Positions 31,356-42,475 of a stretch of 64,000 nt of DNA are shown piece after piece (within the stretch, counting starts at the first letter, position 1; the number at the start of each line of letters is the position of its first letter). The stretch covers positions 105,046,145 to 105,110,144 of the forward strand of contig NC_134709.1 of NCBI RefSeq assembly GCF_043290135.1, in the 5' to 3' direction. The notes below the pieces were generated by a model that saw only the letters and a list, made by a program, of their open reading frames with translations, was not told the origin of the DNA and searched no databases. Source of the DNA: Rhipicephalus microplus. Its lineage: Eukaryota; Arthropoda; Arachnida; Ixodida; Ixodidae. The translations under genes and the position numbers were made by a program.

Positions 31356-34300
31356 ATATGTTTGAAAACTTCATAAAAACAGTTTCAGTGTTATATATAT
31401 TATATGTCAAGTGAAATATGCACAGATGCCCCTCTTGCGAAAATTGGAGTTTATAAGGTCACAGGATAATATAATAAATGCTGCTAACTGCTCCAAAGCA
31501 AGGTTCTGCTGCAAGAATGAATTTTGATGCTCCAAAAACTGCTCCCGCTTTAGTTTCAACCGTCTCGCTCCTGTTTAAATAAAACGTTAGCTTTTGGACT
31601 ACAAACTGAAGGTTTAATCCTTGCGGCACTTCTGTCGTAAAGTCAAATACGCATTCATTCTCTTTAAAGAAACCCTAAAGAGCAAAACGATTTTTCGCAT
31701 ACTTGTAAGTGTAACTTCACAATCCCAAAATCACCTTTCTTAAAGCGGCATGATGCTTGGGAACGGAGAAAACATTCAAGAAGTAAATTCAGTTCGAGAT
31801 TCAACTGAGCTTCCCGCGCGAAAAACAGTAACCTAAATAACATTGAAGGCGTCTGCTGGGTCCTACATAGCTTCTATACAATACAAATGAAGTACATTGT
31901 CTTCTGTGGGTGCCCTAGACCTAGCGCACGAAGGTTTGGAAAATTTCATCGAGCCGATGCTGTGAAAATACTCAACGACATTTTCGAATTTCCTATGTGA
32001 TGCCCAAATGCAGGGGTGCAACAGCTGTGTCAATTCTGACAATTGGATGAAATTCCTTGTTTGTGCGCCAAGATGCACCTATACCATGAAACTTGCCGAA
32101 ATTGCGCCGCCCTGCACCACAATGCCCACCGAGCCTAAATATCTTCTAAATTGCCCTAGTTTGAGTGAGAAATGGAGGGCACTTTGACCACCTGCAGTTT
32201 ACATCATCTATCTATGTGGGCAGATTTTAACTCTAATCTACAGTGTAAGATAGCTGCTCATTAGGCTAAGACACTCGTGAAACGCCATCGACCAGATGAG
32301 GTAACAACGCCGCGCGCTCGTTGGTCCGCTGAACACAGCAGATATATACGGGAGGGCCGACACCACTTCAAGACAAAAGTGTGTTATTGTACCCAGCAGC
32401 GCTTTGAGGGAAATATTATTTTCTAGTCAGCAATCTTGGCGTTAGCATGTTAGGAATCATCAAGAACTAAAGCTGGATGTGTAAAAACTCTGAGCACATT
32501 GTGTTTGTACGCTTCCAGCTTTGGTTCATGCTGTGACTACGTTAGTTACCTTAGCAACGCCACATGCTATAGATATCCGGTGCTGCTGCCAGGCCGACGA
32601 GCCCAAGCCGTTAATACTTTACTTGGTCAAACGCGCTTTCTAAGCAAGCCGAGAAGTTGGGCCGTACACTTAACTCTTTCATAAAAAATGCAGGGAAAGG
32701 GGTTGTGGTTCAAAAACTTCTTGGTCTTGTTGTAACCCGTGCAGAAACACCACTAAACCATCTTCGTCACAGTACACTGGTCACCTGCGGAAATCATTAT
32801 AAGATTTGGAAAGGGCTCTTTGTAGTAGTCATTACACACACCACAGCTTGTTCAATGACTGACGTGTGTATGCACCAAACAATTGTGAGTACCAATATTC
32901 TCGCCAACGTCTAAACAGTTACTGACAAAATGATATGGAGTACGATATGTCATTTCTGCAGCCGCGAAAATTTAAACCATTTTTTTTGGTCTTACGAGTC
33001 TTGTGGTCACCATCTTAGGGAATCCACATTTGAATCCATAGACATTGTCAAGCAGTTTGACAGGCGTGGCAACCTGTAATTTGGACCTCATCGTTGTTTG
33101 CTGAGTGGGTTGATAAAGAAAGTAACATATGTTTAAATAACACTGCTCAGATTCACTGTGCATCATTGAGGGAATGCTGAATGGCTTACACATATATTTT
33201 GTTTTCTAAATCTAGACCTTCTTTCTCAAGCTGCTCAACATTCAGTGTTTCGTGACGAAAAAATAATGTTTTTTTTTGTAGCCTGCTCCAAAAGTATATT
33301 TTGACGACCCTGGCATTGCTCCAAATTCTGTTTTGGCTGTTGCACCCGTGGCAAATTTTTCAGCATAATATTAACATTGAAACTTTGACCTTGATTTTAT
33401 CAATAATAATAAATTTGTGACAGTGACACTTATAGCATTAGAGTTCTCGAACCTCAGTTCGTCAATCTAAACCAACTCATTGTTACTCTTTATTGTCCCG
33501 AGTGTATATATTGCGGCCGCACTGTAGGTGCAGCTCGCTTCCTTTACAACATGGTACAGAAGGCTGCGCTTCTACATAACGCTGCAGTCTAGCTCAAAGC
33601 CAACTCGGCACAATCCGTTGCAATGAAAGGCCCATACGCTCAAACAATGCCCAGGTTCATTTCAGCTGTTGCACTTCCTGGTGGTACCAATGCAATATGA
33701 ACGCGGTAGGAAGCATATGTGGCAGCACTTTCTGTAACTTTATGAAATCAGTAAATTGAAAAGTATGCCATTCTGCAACCATGTACCATCGCGGGTCGTG
33801 TTCAGAAGTTTCGGCCACGTGATCCATAACTAACTTGCAGAGTAAATGACCGAAAACGTAATCTCTCTCTCTTTTCCTAAAAAAATAGTGTCGGAAACGT
33901 TTACTTCGAATCCATATTCCGGCAGCCACTGCCATTGAAAATGATAACTTTGCACATTTTTGTTCAAGGTATCACATTCAGTGTTTATTAAAATCGTGCA
34001 TGTGTTTTATTATATTTCACAATTTCAAGCTATTGAGACACGCAAATTCTTTCTCATGCAGCACAAACGTAGCTTCGTTAAAGCAGCCACGTGCCCTCCT
34101 TCGGCTGTGGTAAGATTCGACTATCCCACCTGTTAGCAGATCCTTGTGTTCAAATAATATATCTGTTTCTTTAAACACAAGGTAACATCGGCGTTTCTAC
34201 AGTGATATGGAAGACGACTGTTGCCTGATGCCTATACAGATGTCCCCTGAGTGTTTAGTTGTAAACTTCAGGACCAACAAAGTTTCCATGCGTCCATTCA

Positions 34301-35243
34301 TTTGACCACCACCGCCAAACTCCATCTGATGCCACCGCGTGAAGTGAACGATACTATAGGCAGGTGTATTTTTTGTAAACAGTTGCGTCTAAGGGAAAGC
34401 TGTCTTGTACAAGAGACCTGTGCGGGGCCATGTTAGTACGCCTATGAGCTGTTATAAAAGATGATCTCGTGGTGAACACTCGACGCCGAGGTGCCTCTTT
34501 CCAACTAAATTTGTACAAAAGACAGGGGTCTTGTTGTGAACAAAGCAGGAGAATACTCGATGCTTAGCTTTATTGAGCCAGCCGATGCGGTTAGCATTTT
34601 CCTCACTGGCTGTCGTGGCAAAACTATCGAATATTATGTGTTGCCAGAGAAGGCATGCTGTACCGTGGGGATTATGAGTAATTGTGACTGCTTGGAAGAC
34701 TTTAATGCGCTCATATATCTCCTTTCACAGTTGTTCTTTGTATTTAGCCCTTATCTAAATGCAGCAACAATTGTTGGAGATCTATATCGCACCATGAAGG
34801 ATGAAGCGCGACACCACCCGAGCTATGCTGTCACAATAGGCAGAATGATCAACGTTCACGTGCATAGTTACTGCAGGCAGAGCATAAATATGGCGCCAGG
34901 AAAAAAAGTGCTGCAGCAGCTAATACTACCTTAGTTGTTTTACGACAGAAGTGTGCAGTGTGGTATGGTAGTCGCTCGGGCATATCAGCCCGTTCTACCT
35001 TGACAAAAAACCTAGGATGCAACCAAAAATGATGCCGAGGGAGTCGCCATGATGACACGGCAACGTCCCTTTGATACTATATGCATAGACGAGTTCATTG
35101 TGCAGAAGTTCTCCATTTTTGAGCGCTATTTGTGTGAGAGAAGCCTTCGGTCAATTTTTATACAGCAGCGCAGTATTACTGGCGCAATCGCTTTTAGAGT
35201 TGTTAGTTCCAAAATTAAGCACAGCAGCAGCGCACGAGCGTGG
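31356..35243. other. AT-rich spacer without recognised genes
   Basis: 3.9 kb. The longest open frame, 34536-34934 (+, 132 codons), shows no family I recognise and no splice or promoter support. A 92-codon frame on the minus strand (33935-33657) is equally anonymous. No LTR, SINE or array seen. Confidence 0.45.
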
Positions 35244-36154
35244 TGTTGTGATAAGTGAACTGCGCGTTTCGTGACGTGCGCGAGTGCAACCAGTGTTCAG
35301 TTTCAAATGTGCGCGAGTGCACCGGCATAGGAAAGAAGACGACGACGACCGATGGTGTGGACGCGCGCCTTCGCGACGTATTCGGAGAGGAAGACGAGGG
35401 GCAAACGAGGCGCGTGAAGTTCGGACCAATGAGAGGCTTCCACGCTGGTGGGGAAGAAGCCCGAACGAAGAACGGGGCAGGCGTGGCCGGGACGCGACGG
35501 AGGCAAGCAGGCTACCAGGGCGCGGGGGTGGCGGCCGAGCTCCTGAGGCAAGGCTGCTGCGGGCTCCCACCTGGTCGGGCACCTGAGCATCATCTATCGT
35601 CTGGCGTTGGCCAGGCCGCTCGTCGTCTGGCGTTGGCCAGGCCGCTCGTCGTCTGGCTTTGGCCAGGCTGCTCGCCGTTTGGCGTTGGCCAGGCTTCTCA
35701 CCATCTGGCTTGGGCCAGGCTCGTCCCGTTTCCAGGGCTACGTCCCAGCGTCGGAGGACGAACGCTGAGAGGTCACTGACCTTGGTGCGCCCGGAGCTAC
35801 CTTCAACCCGAGCAACGCTCGGACCTCTGATCTACCTTGTCTGCACCCCATCGCATCAACCCTCGCCGTCTACAAGAGTGCCGCGACCGAACGGTGACAG
35901 TCGCTTTTGCTATTGCGGAACTTACGCATCCTTAGCATTTCGCGGTCATTAGGTTAATTTCTCCTCGAATTTGTGTGCTTTGTTTGTTTTTCCTCTTATT
36001 TCTTTCTCTTTATCTAGTTTATTGATTATATATTTAGTTGTTTTTCTTGTGTGCATAAACGGTCTCGTGTTCTCTTTACCGATGTGGGTTTTCTCATTGG
36101 TTTGTATGCACAAGAACCTACACGAGAGCTTGTGGGTTGACTAGCCTCGTGACA
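35244..36154 (+). repeat. 5' LTR of element E
   Basis: 911 bp, GC-rich in its first two thirds and T-rich at the end. It contains five 26-bp tandem units at 35603-35732. Confidence 0.92.
35603..35732. repeat. Five 26-bp tandem repeats in the 5' LTR of E
   Basis: Units begin GGCGTTGGCCAGGCCGCTCG and follow at exactly 26-bp spacing; the first two are identical and later ones drift. The same block is at 41128-41257 in the 3' LTR. Confidence 0.9.
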
Positions 36155-36156
36155 AA

Positions 36157-36172
36157 TGGCGTCCGCGACAGG
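36157..36172 (+). promoter_or_regulatory. Primer-binding site of element E
   Basis: TGGCGTCCGCGACAGG, two bases after the 5' LTR. It is unrelated to the TGGTGGA-type site of the other five elements, implying a different primer tRNA. Confidence 0.8.
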
Positions 36173-36216
36173 ACGAGATTGTTTATGCAATTAAGGTTTT
36201 TACAGAAAGAGAGCAA

Positions 36217-38809
36217 ATGACTACGTCTGATTTAACGGCGTTAGCGACACGCATGGGGCTAGAGGGCGATGAGTTGAAGGCATGGCTTGATGAGCGCAGG
36301 CACGAGCTCGCGAAGAAAGGGCAGCTGAGCGAGAGGCAAGAAAGGAGAGGATGGAACAGGCGGAGTTGGAACGAAAACTTGAGGCCGAATGCCAGAAGAC
36401 GATTCAACTGCGTCTTCAACTTGCTCAGGTGGAAGGGGCCAGGGGATCCGTGGCGTCGGACCATGGTGGACAGGTGCGAGAACCGTGTAACGGTAACCCG
36501 CACAATTTCATACCCGGATTTAATGAAAACCGGGATGACCTTGATGCTTATCTCAAGAGATTTGAGAATGTGGCCACCGGTCAGGAATGGCTCAAGGATA
36601 AGTGGGCCACGGCACTGAGTCTGTGTCTGAGCGGAGAAGCTCTCAAAGTATTTGGTCGCTTGTCTCCAGAAGAGGCACTTGACTACGAGAAAGCCAAGTT
36701 AGCATTACTGCAGCGTTTTCGTTTCACGGCGGAGGGCTACCGGGAGAACTTCCGGCATAGCAGACCTCAAGATGGAGAAACAGGCAAGCAGTATGCAACC
36801 AGGTTGGCAAGTTTTTCGACAGACGGGTGGAGATGTCCAAGACAGCAAAAGAATATTCGTCTGTTCGAGATCTTATAGTAGCTGAACAGTTTATCAATCA
36901 ATGCCATAACCGCGTGGCGCTTTTCCTACGTGAGAAAAAATGCCGTAAGCTAGATGAAATGGCCGAGGCTGCGGACAATTTTTTAGAGGCCCAACGACAG
37001 TCAAATGTGTTGATTTTTCGCGACAAAACGGAGAACGGCGCCGCAGAAAAATGCGGAAGTACAGCGGGGAAGTCTCCCACTCGATGTTTTGTCTGTGATA
37101 AAACAGGTCACAGGGCAGCAGAATGTCGTGCTCGGACAAGACCATACTGTGACTACTGTCGCAAAACGGGGCATGATAATAATGTATGTGCCAGAAAGCA
37201 GAACGTCACGAAGAGGACTTCTTGTATCTTGTCGCCAGAGGAAAAGGCAGAAGTAGTGAATGATATACCTGCGGACAAGCAGGAGGAGAATATAATCAGT
37301 GCGGTAAATACGCAGCCAAAGTCAGAAAAACATCCGATGCCAGTGCTGCAGGGCATTATATTCGGCCAAGCTGCTTCCGTCCTACGGGATACAGGAAGCA
37401 ATACAATGGTGGTTCGGCTTTCTTTGGTGTCAGATGAAGCACTGACAGGAACCACGACGGCCTTGTTCTTAGCAGACGGGAGCCAGATCACGGTACCAGA
37501 GGCGAAGGTGGAGATTTTTTCGCCATATTTTTCAGGCACGTGTATCGTGAAATGCATGTCCTCCCCGCTATATGACATCATCGTTGGCAATGTGCCAGGA
37601 TCTCGTGCTGCTGATGACCCTGACAAGAAATGGAAAGAAAAACAGGCTGAAGGGAACTTCACTCCGAATGGTGTAGCCGAGACCTTGTATAAGAAGAAAG
37701 AAGACCATCGTTTAAAGGCATCACTTGGTAGTATGAAGAGCACAAGCGTCCGGCCGGATTCAGCTGCAGTTAGCGTCAGAAGTTTGAAGATGAACAGGAG
37801 GGAGCTCGAGAGGGTCCAAGCAGAAGACAAGACCCTGGAAGCTTGCAGGGACAAAGTAGGGCAGGTGTTTTATGGCAGAGGATCGACCCAGTATTCCTTT
37901 GTCATGGAGAAGTCATTGTTGTATCGAAATTACCGACTATCCTCTGGCAAACTGATACAGCACGTCGTAGTTCCTCTCAAGCTGCGAAGTCAAGTGTTGA
38001 AGATGGCCCATGAGAGTTTGATGTCCGGGCATCAAGGAGTAACAAGAACGATTGATCGGGTGTTAGGTTCATTCTATTGGCCAGGGGTCCTGAAAGAGAT
38101 TAAAGGATACGTGCGGTCTTGTGACACGTGCCAAAGAATGTATGCAAAGCACAAAGTAGGAAAGGCTCCTCTTGGTAAAATGCCCCTGATTGACACTCCT
38201 TTTGAGCGCGTGGCCGTGGACATTATTGGACCCTTAAAGCCGGTCTCAAATAGGGGCAACAGATACATACTGACCATGGTCGATTTCGCTACGCGCTATC
38301 CTGACGTCATTGCTTTGCCGGCGATTGACTCCGCGACTGTGACAGACGGGTTGGTCGAAATGTTTTCGCGCGTTGGATTTCCCCGCCAAATCCTGTGCGA
38401 TCAGGCATCGGGCTTCACGTCGGACCTGATGAGAGAAGTAAACGATCTGTTGGTAATTAAACATCTGAGTTCGACGCCCTATCATCCCATGTGCAATGGT
38501 TTGGTAGAGCGATTTAATGGGACTTTGAAACAAATGCTGCGCAAGCTATGCCAAGAGGATCCAAAATCATGGGATCGATTGCTTGCACCACTTCTATTTG
38601 CATATCGAGAAGTTCCTCAGGCCAACATGGGGTTCTCTCCTTTCGAACTCATTTATGGGAGATACGTCCGAGGACCACTCAACTTGTTAAAGGAGCTGTG
38701 GACTGGAGAAAAGATCGAAGAGGAGGTGAAAACGACCTATAGATACGTCCTCGATGTCCGGGATCGTCTGGAAAGAACGCTAAAATTAGCCCATGAGAAC
38801 CTGATATGA
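36217..38809 (+). pseudogene. Gag-protease-integrase part of element E (SCAN-like Gag)
   Basis: Gag starts at ATG 36217 (MTTSDLTALATRMGLEG), changes frame near 36345 and again near 36815. The middle (DLDAYLKRFENVATGQEW to LREKKCRKLDEMAEAADNFL) has the helical pattern of the SCAN domain, which is thought to derive from Gmr1-like Gag. Two zinc knuckles follow (CFVCDKTGHRAAEC; CDYCRKTGHDNNVC), then a protease (LRDTGSNTMVV). Integrase comes next: HESLMSGHQGVTRTID with CDTCQRM, then D in AVDIIGP, D in LCDQASGF and E in GLVERFNG. The frame ends at a TGA (38807) in ATATGAGCG, probably from CGA by C-to-T, after which the same frame continues. Confidence 0.88.
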
Positions 38810-40540
38810 GCGAAAACGACTCAAAAATATTACTATGATCGGAAGAGCAAGAGCTGTCAGCTGAAAGTTGGAGACCGAGCTCTTATTTTGCTTCCTACAA
38901 CAGCGAATAAGTTGTTCATGGAATGGAAAGGGCCGTTTCCGGTCATTGGGAAAAAGGGCGACTACGACTATTGGCTGGACTTGGGGCATGACGCCAAACT
39001 TTTCCATATTAATATGCTAAAACGATATGAAGACCGGCAACCAGACACAATTCCACAAACAGCATCTTTTGTGGTTATGAAAAAGGAGGAGACAGATACC
39101 CCTCTACCAGCTTGCACAGTTAAGCCGACTGTGGGTGTAGAAGCGATTCCGACCGGCAGTAGCTTAGAAGAAGACAAACGTACAGAACTTCGGAAGATTC
39201 TAACCACCTACCAAGATGTATTCTCTGAGATACCGGGAAAGACAAGTCTGTTGGAATGCCGACACCAATTGACGACCTCTGAACCGATCAACACACCGCA
39301 GTATCCTTTGCCGTTGGCCATGAAGGAAGTAGTAGAACAAGAAGTTCAGGACATGTTAAGACTGGGTGTGATTGAGCGATCCCATTCGCCCTACAATTCG
39401 CCCTTGGTACTTATAGGAAGCCGGATAACACCTATCGCACATGCGTCGACTTCCGTCGCATCAACGAGATACTGGTTTCCGATGCTGAACCCATACCTAG
39501 GACCGACCTAATGTTTACTGAGGTGGGCACAAAGAGATACTTCTCAAAGTTTGATCTCACAAAGGGGTATTGGCAAGTCCCACTTGACCGGACATCGAGG
39601 CCAGTAACGGCATTCACAACGCTATCCGGTCATTTCCAATTTCTATACATACCATTTGGCATAAAGACAGCTTCTGCGGTGTTTACGTGTCTAAATAGAA
39701 CACTCCTACAGGGCCTTGAAAATGTAGTCCACTACATCGATGACGTTCTCATAGCCACGAACACCTGGGAAGAGCACATAGACACCTTGCAACGCTTGTT
39801 GCAGAAAGTACGGGAGCCTGGCTTAACCATAAAGCCTCAGAAGTGCGAAATTGCTGTGGAGTCGATAGTCTTCTTGGGACATCGTCTAGGAGGCGGGACT
39901 ATTCAACCTGTGGAAACTACGGTTTTGAAGATAGCCAGTGCACCTCTACCTGACACAAAGAAGCAACTCCGATCTTTTCTGGAACTAGCTGGGTATTACC
40001 GAGATTTAATACCTCGCTATGCGGAGAAAGCACAGCCTTTAACTCGGCTAACCAGAAAAATGGAGAAAAACAAGATTTGTTGGACTCCTGAAGCAGAAGG
40101 AGCATTTCAAACGCTGAAGCAAGCCCTTGCTTCTGGGCCGATCGTGAAGGCACTAGACCCAAAACGTGTGTTAATACTCCGTACAGACGCATCCGACACA
40201 TGCATCGGTGCAGTCCTCATGCAAAAACACGAGGGGCTGTTGCACCCAGTGTCGTATGCCAGCCGCCAGCTGTTGCCTCGGGAGCAGAATTACTCGACTA
40301 TCGAACGAGAATGCTTAGCGCTAGTATGGGCGGTAGAAACATTTCATATTTTTTTTGTACGGAGTACAGATTATCGTACAGACAGATCATCAACCGCTAC
40401 AATACTTAGCGAAGGCAAAGCACCTGAACAGTAGGTTGCTAAGGTGGAGTCTAGTACTACAAGAGTACACTTTTCATATTCAACATATCAAAGGTTCTGA
40501 AAACGCAGGTGCCGACTTCATGAGCAGGTTACGGCCATAG
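38810..40540 (+). pseudogene. Integrase C-terminus, RT and RNase H of element E
   Basis: The frame continues from the TGA through the integrase tail (KGPFPVIGKKGDYDYWLDLG, about 38925-38985) and an RT N-terminus (DMLRLGVIERSHSPYNSPLVL, near 39350). It shifts near 39412, so the VDFRRIN block is out of phase. It is open again from about 39430 with KFDLTKGYWQVPLD, the catalytic HYIDDVLIAT (39730) and RNase H (RTDASDTCIGAVL, 40185). A T-homopolymer indel near 40350 moves the RNase H end (QTDHQPLQYLAKAKHLNSRLL) to another frame, ending TAG at 40538. No second integrase follows; only 228 bp remain before the 3' LTR. Confidence 0.88.
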
Positions 40541-40756
40541 ATACGAATTCAGGTGTTGCTAAAGATGGGAAGCAAAGCATTTCAACCAGCCATCGGAATA
40601 TTGTTTACCATATGTGGATTTTCTTTTCCTGTAAGTGTGCTCCTTAAGACTTGTTGCAGTGATACCAGTGTGCATGTGTTCATGCGAACTCCAAAAACGT
40701 ATCCTGTGTGGGGAAACACGCATCCGGCAGTTTTTTCCGTTGGTAAAAAACTTTTC

Positions 40757-40768
40757 GAAAAAGGGGCA
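40757..40768 (+). promoter_or_regulatory. Polypurine tract of element E
   Basis: GAAAAAGGGGCA ends directly at the TG of the 3' LTR. Confidence 0.75.
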
Positions 40769-41679
40769 TGTTGTGATAAGTGAAGTGCGCGTTTCGCGAG
40801 GTGCGCGAGTGCAACCAGTGTTCGGTTTAAAATGTGCGCGAGTGCACCGGCATAGGAAAGAAGACGACGACGACCGATGGTGTGGACGCGCGCTTTCGCG
40901 ATGTATTCGGTGAGGAAGACGAGGGGCAGATGAGGCGCGTGAAGTTCGGACCAATGAGAGGCCCCCACGCTGGTGGGGAAGAAGCCCGAACGAAGAACGG
41001 GGCAGACGTGGCCGGGACGCGACGGAGGCAAGCAGGCTACCAGGGCGCGCGGGTGGCAGCCGAGTTCCTGAGGCAAGGCTGCTGCGTGCTCCCACCTGGT
41101 CGGGCACCCGACCATCATCTATCGTCTGGCGTTGGCCAGGCCGCTCGTCGTCTGGCGTTGGCCAGGCCGCTCGTCGTCTGGCTTTGGCCAGGCTGCTCGC
41201 CGTTTGGCGTTGGCCAGGCTTCTCACCATCTGGCTTGGGCCAGGCTCGTCCCGTTTCCAGGGCTACGTCCCAGCGTCGGAGGACGAACGCTGAGAGGTCA
41301 CTGACCTTGGTGCGCCCGGAGCTACCTTCAACCCGAGCAAAGCTCGGACCTCTGATCTACCTTGTCTGCACCCCATCGCATCAACCCTCGCCGTCTACAA
41401 GAGTGCCGCGACCGAACGGTGACAGTCGCTTTTGCTATTGCGGAACTTACGCATCCTTAGCATTTCGCGGTCATTAGGTTAATTTCTCCTCGAATTTGTG
41501 TGCTTTGTTTGTTTTTCCTCTTATTTCTTTCTCTTTATCTAGTTTATTGAAAATATATTTAGTTGTTTTTCTTGTGTACATAAACGGTCTCGTGTTCTCT
41601 TTACTGATGTGGGTTTTCTCATCGGTTTGTATGCACAAGAACCTACACGAGAGCTTGTGGGTTGACTAGCCTCGTGACA
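40769..41679 (+). repeat. 3' LTR of element E
   Basis: 911 bp. About 18 of roughly 24 differences from the 5' LTR fall in its first 370 bp, and the remaining 540 bp are nearly identical. The 26-bp repeats lie at 41128-41257. Confidence 0.92.
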
Positions 41680-42239
41680 GCTGTCCCAGCAGCTGGTCGT
41701 CTGGACGCGAGCGGCTGAGTTGTGTTGCGACTCTCAGCCAGTTGCTGTTTTTCGGTGAGCCACCTATCTGGTCTTCTATGAAACCAACACTTCGGATGAA
41801 CGCAGGTCCCAAAATGCGCGTGAAATTCTTCAGGTTTATTCACTGCGAAAAGAACAACATAGCAAACCACATCAACACATGTTTCATACCATTTTAAAAT
41901 TATCAGAGAAGCCTTGCAATAATCCGCAAGTGTTAGTGGTGAAATTGGATTTACATAGTTTCTTTTATCTTCTTTTGTCTATCTGGTGGTCAGTCATTCT
42001 CTTGCGTAGTATTTTTGACGTTTGCTCAAGAATACTCCAGAGTCGGAAGTGTATGCGGTCGTGTGTCTTGCTATCCTGTTATAAATTTATACAGCCATAG
42101 GTTATAGCTGCAGACTAGTACATCTGGCTTGCAACGCTGTAATAATGTTTGCAAATTGTTATGGACCTTATGTTTATTTATAAATTAGTTAAACAAGCTT
42201 GTTTTTCAACAAATTTTATTAAAACCTATTCCTAAATAT
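41680..42239. other. Spacer between elements E and C
   Basis: 560 bp, AT-rich towards C, ending in AAATAT, the target of C. Nothing recognised. Confidence 0.5.
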
Positions 42240-42399
42240 TGTTACGGTGCATCATCGACAGGAGCAAGCGTGGCACTTAGCGAAGATGAAGAAGACGCCT
42301 GTGCGTTAGGCGCTTACACGAGAGGCAACTCAGACATCTTGTTCGGCTGCCGACTCTCGGTGGACGCTGTCCTGTAAGCCAAGACCTCACTCCGTCACA
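42240..42399 (+). repeat. 5' LTR of element C
   Basis: 160 bp, three differences from the 3' LTR. Confidence 0.93.
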
Positions 42400-42401
42400 T
42401 T

Positions 42402-42417
42402 TGGTGGAAGTGCTGGG
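42402..42417 (+). promoter_or_regulatory. Primer-binding site of element C
   Basis: TGGTGGAAGTGCTGGG, two bases after the LTR; one base different from that of element A. Confidence 0.85.
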
Positions 42418-42475
42418 CAACCGCCTCGCAACGGAACTTCGCAGCGGCCGACGTTTGAAGGGTCATTCCACAACG

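Larger units (their letters stand above)
35244..41679 (+). mobile_element. Gmr1-like LTR retrotransposon E (integrase before RT)
   Basis: 6,436 bp with 911-bp LTRs (35244-36154, 40769-41679, TGTTGTG to CGTGACA). It has a TGGCGTCCGCGACAGG primer site, Gag with a SCAN-like region, two zinc knuckles, protease, integrase, then RT and RNase H, and purine-rich GAAAAAGGGGCA before the 3' LTR. Integrase upstream of RT is the hallmark of the Gmr1-like group; standard Gypsy elements have it last. LTRs differ at about 24 sites. Frameshifts and one TGA break the coding region. No exact target duplication is seen (GTGG left, GCTG right). Confidence 0.9.

Noticed and set aside
34536..34934. 132-codon open frame as a host gene
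   Set aside because: No motif, no splice or promoter support, and AT-rich surroundings; kept only as an anonymous frame.
35255..35952. Long GC-rich open frames in the LTR of element E (also 40559-41477)
   Set aside because: Open on both strands and in several frames, arising from GC-rich LTR sequence and 26-bp tandem repeats; no protein motif.
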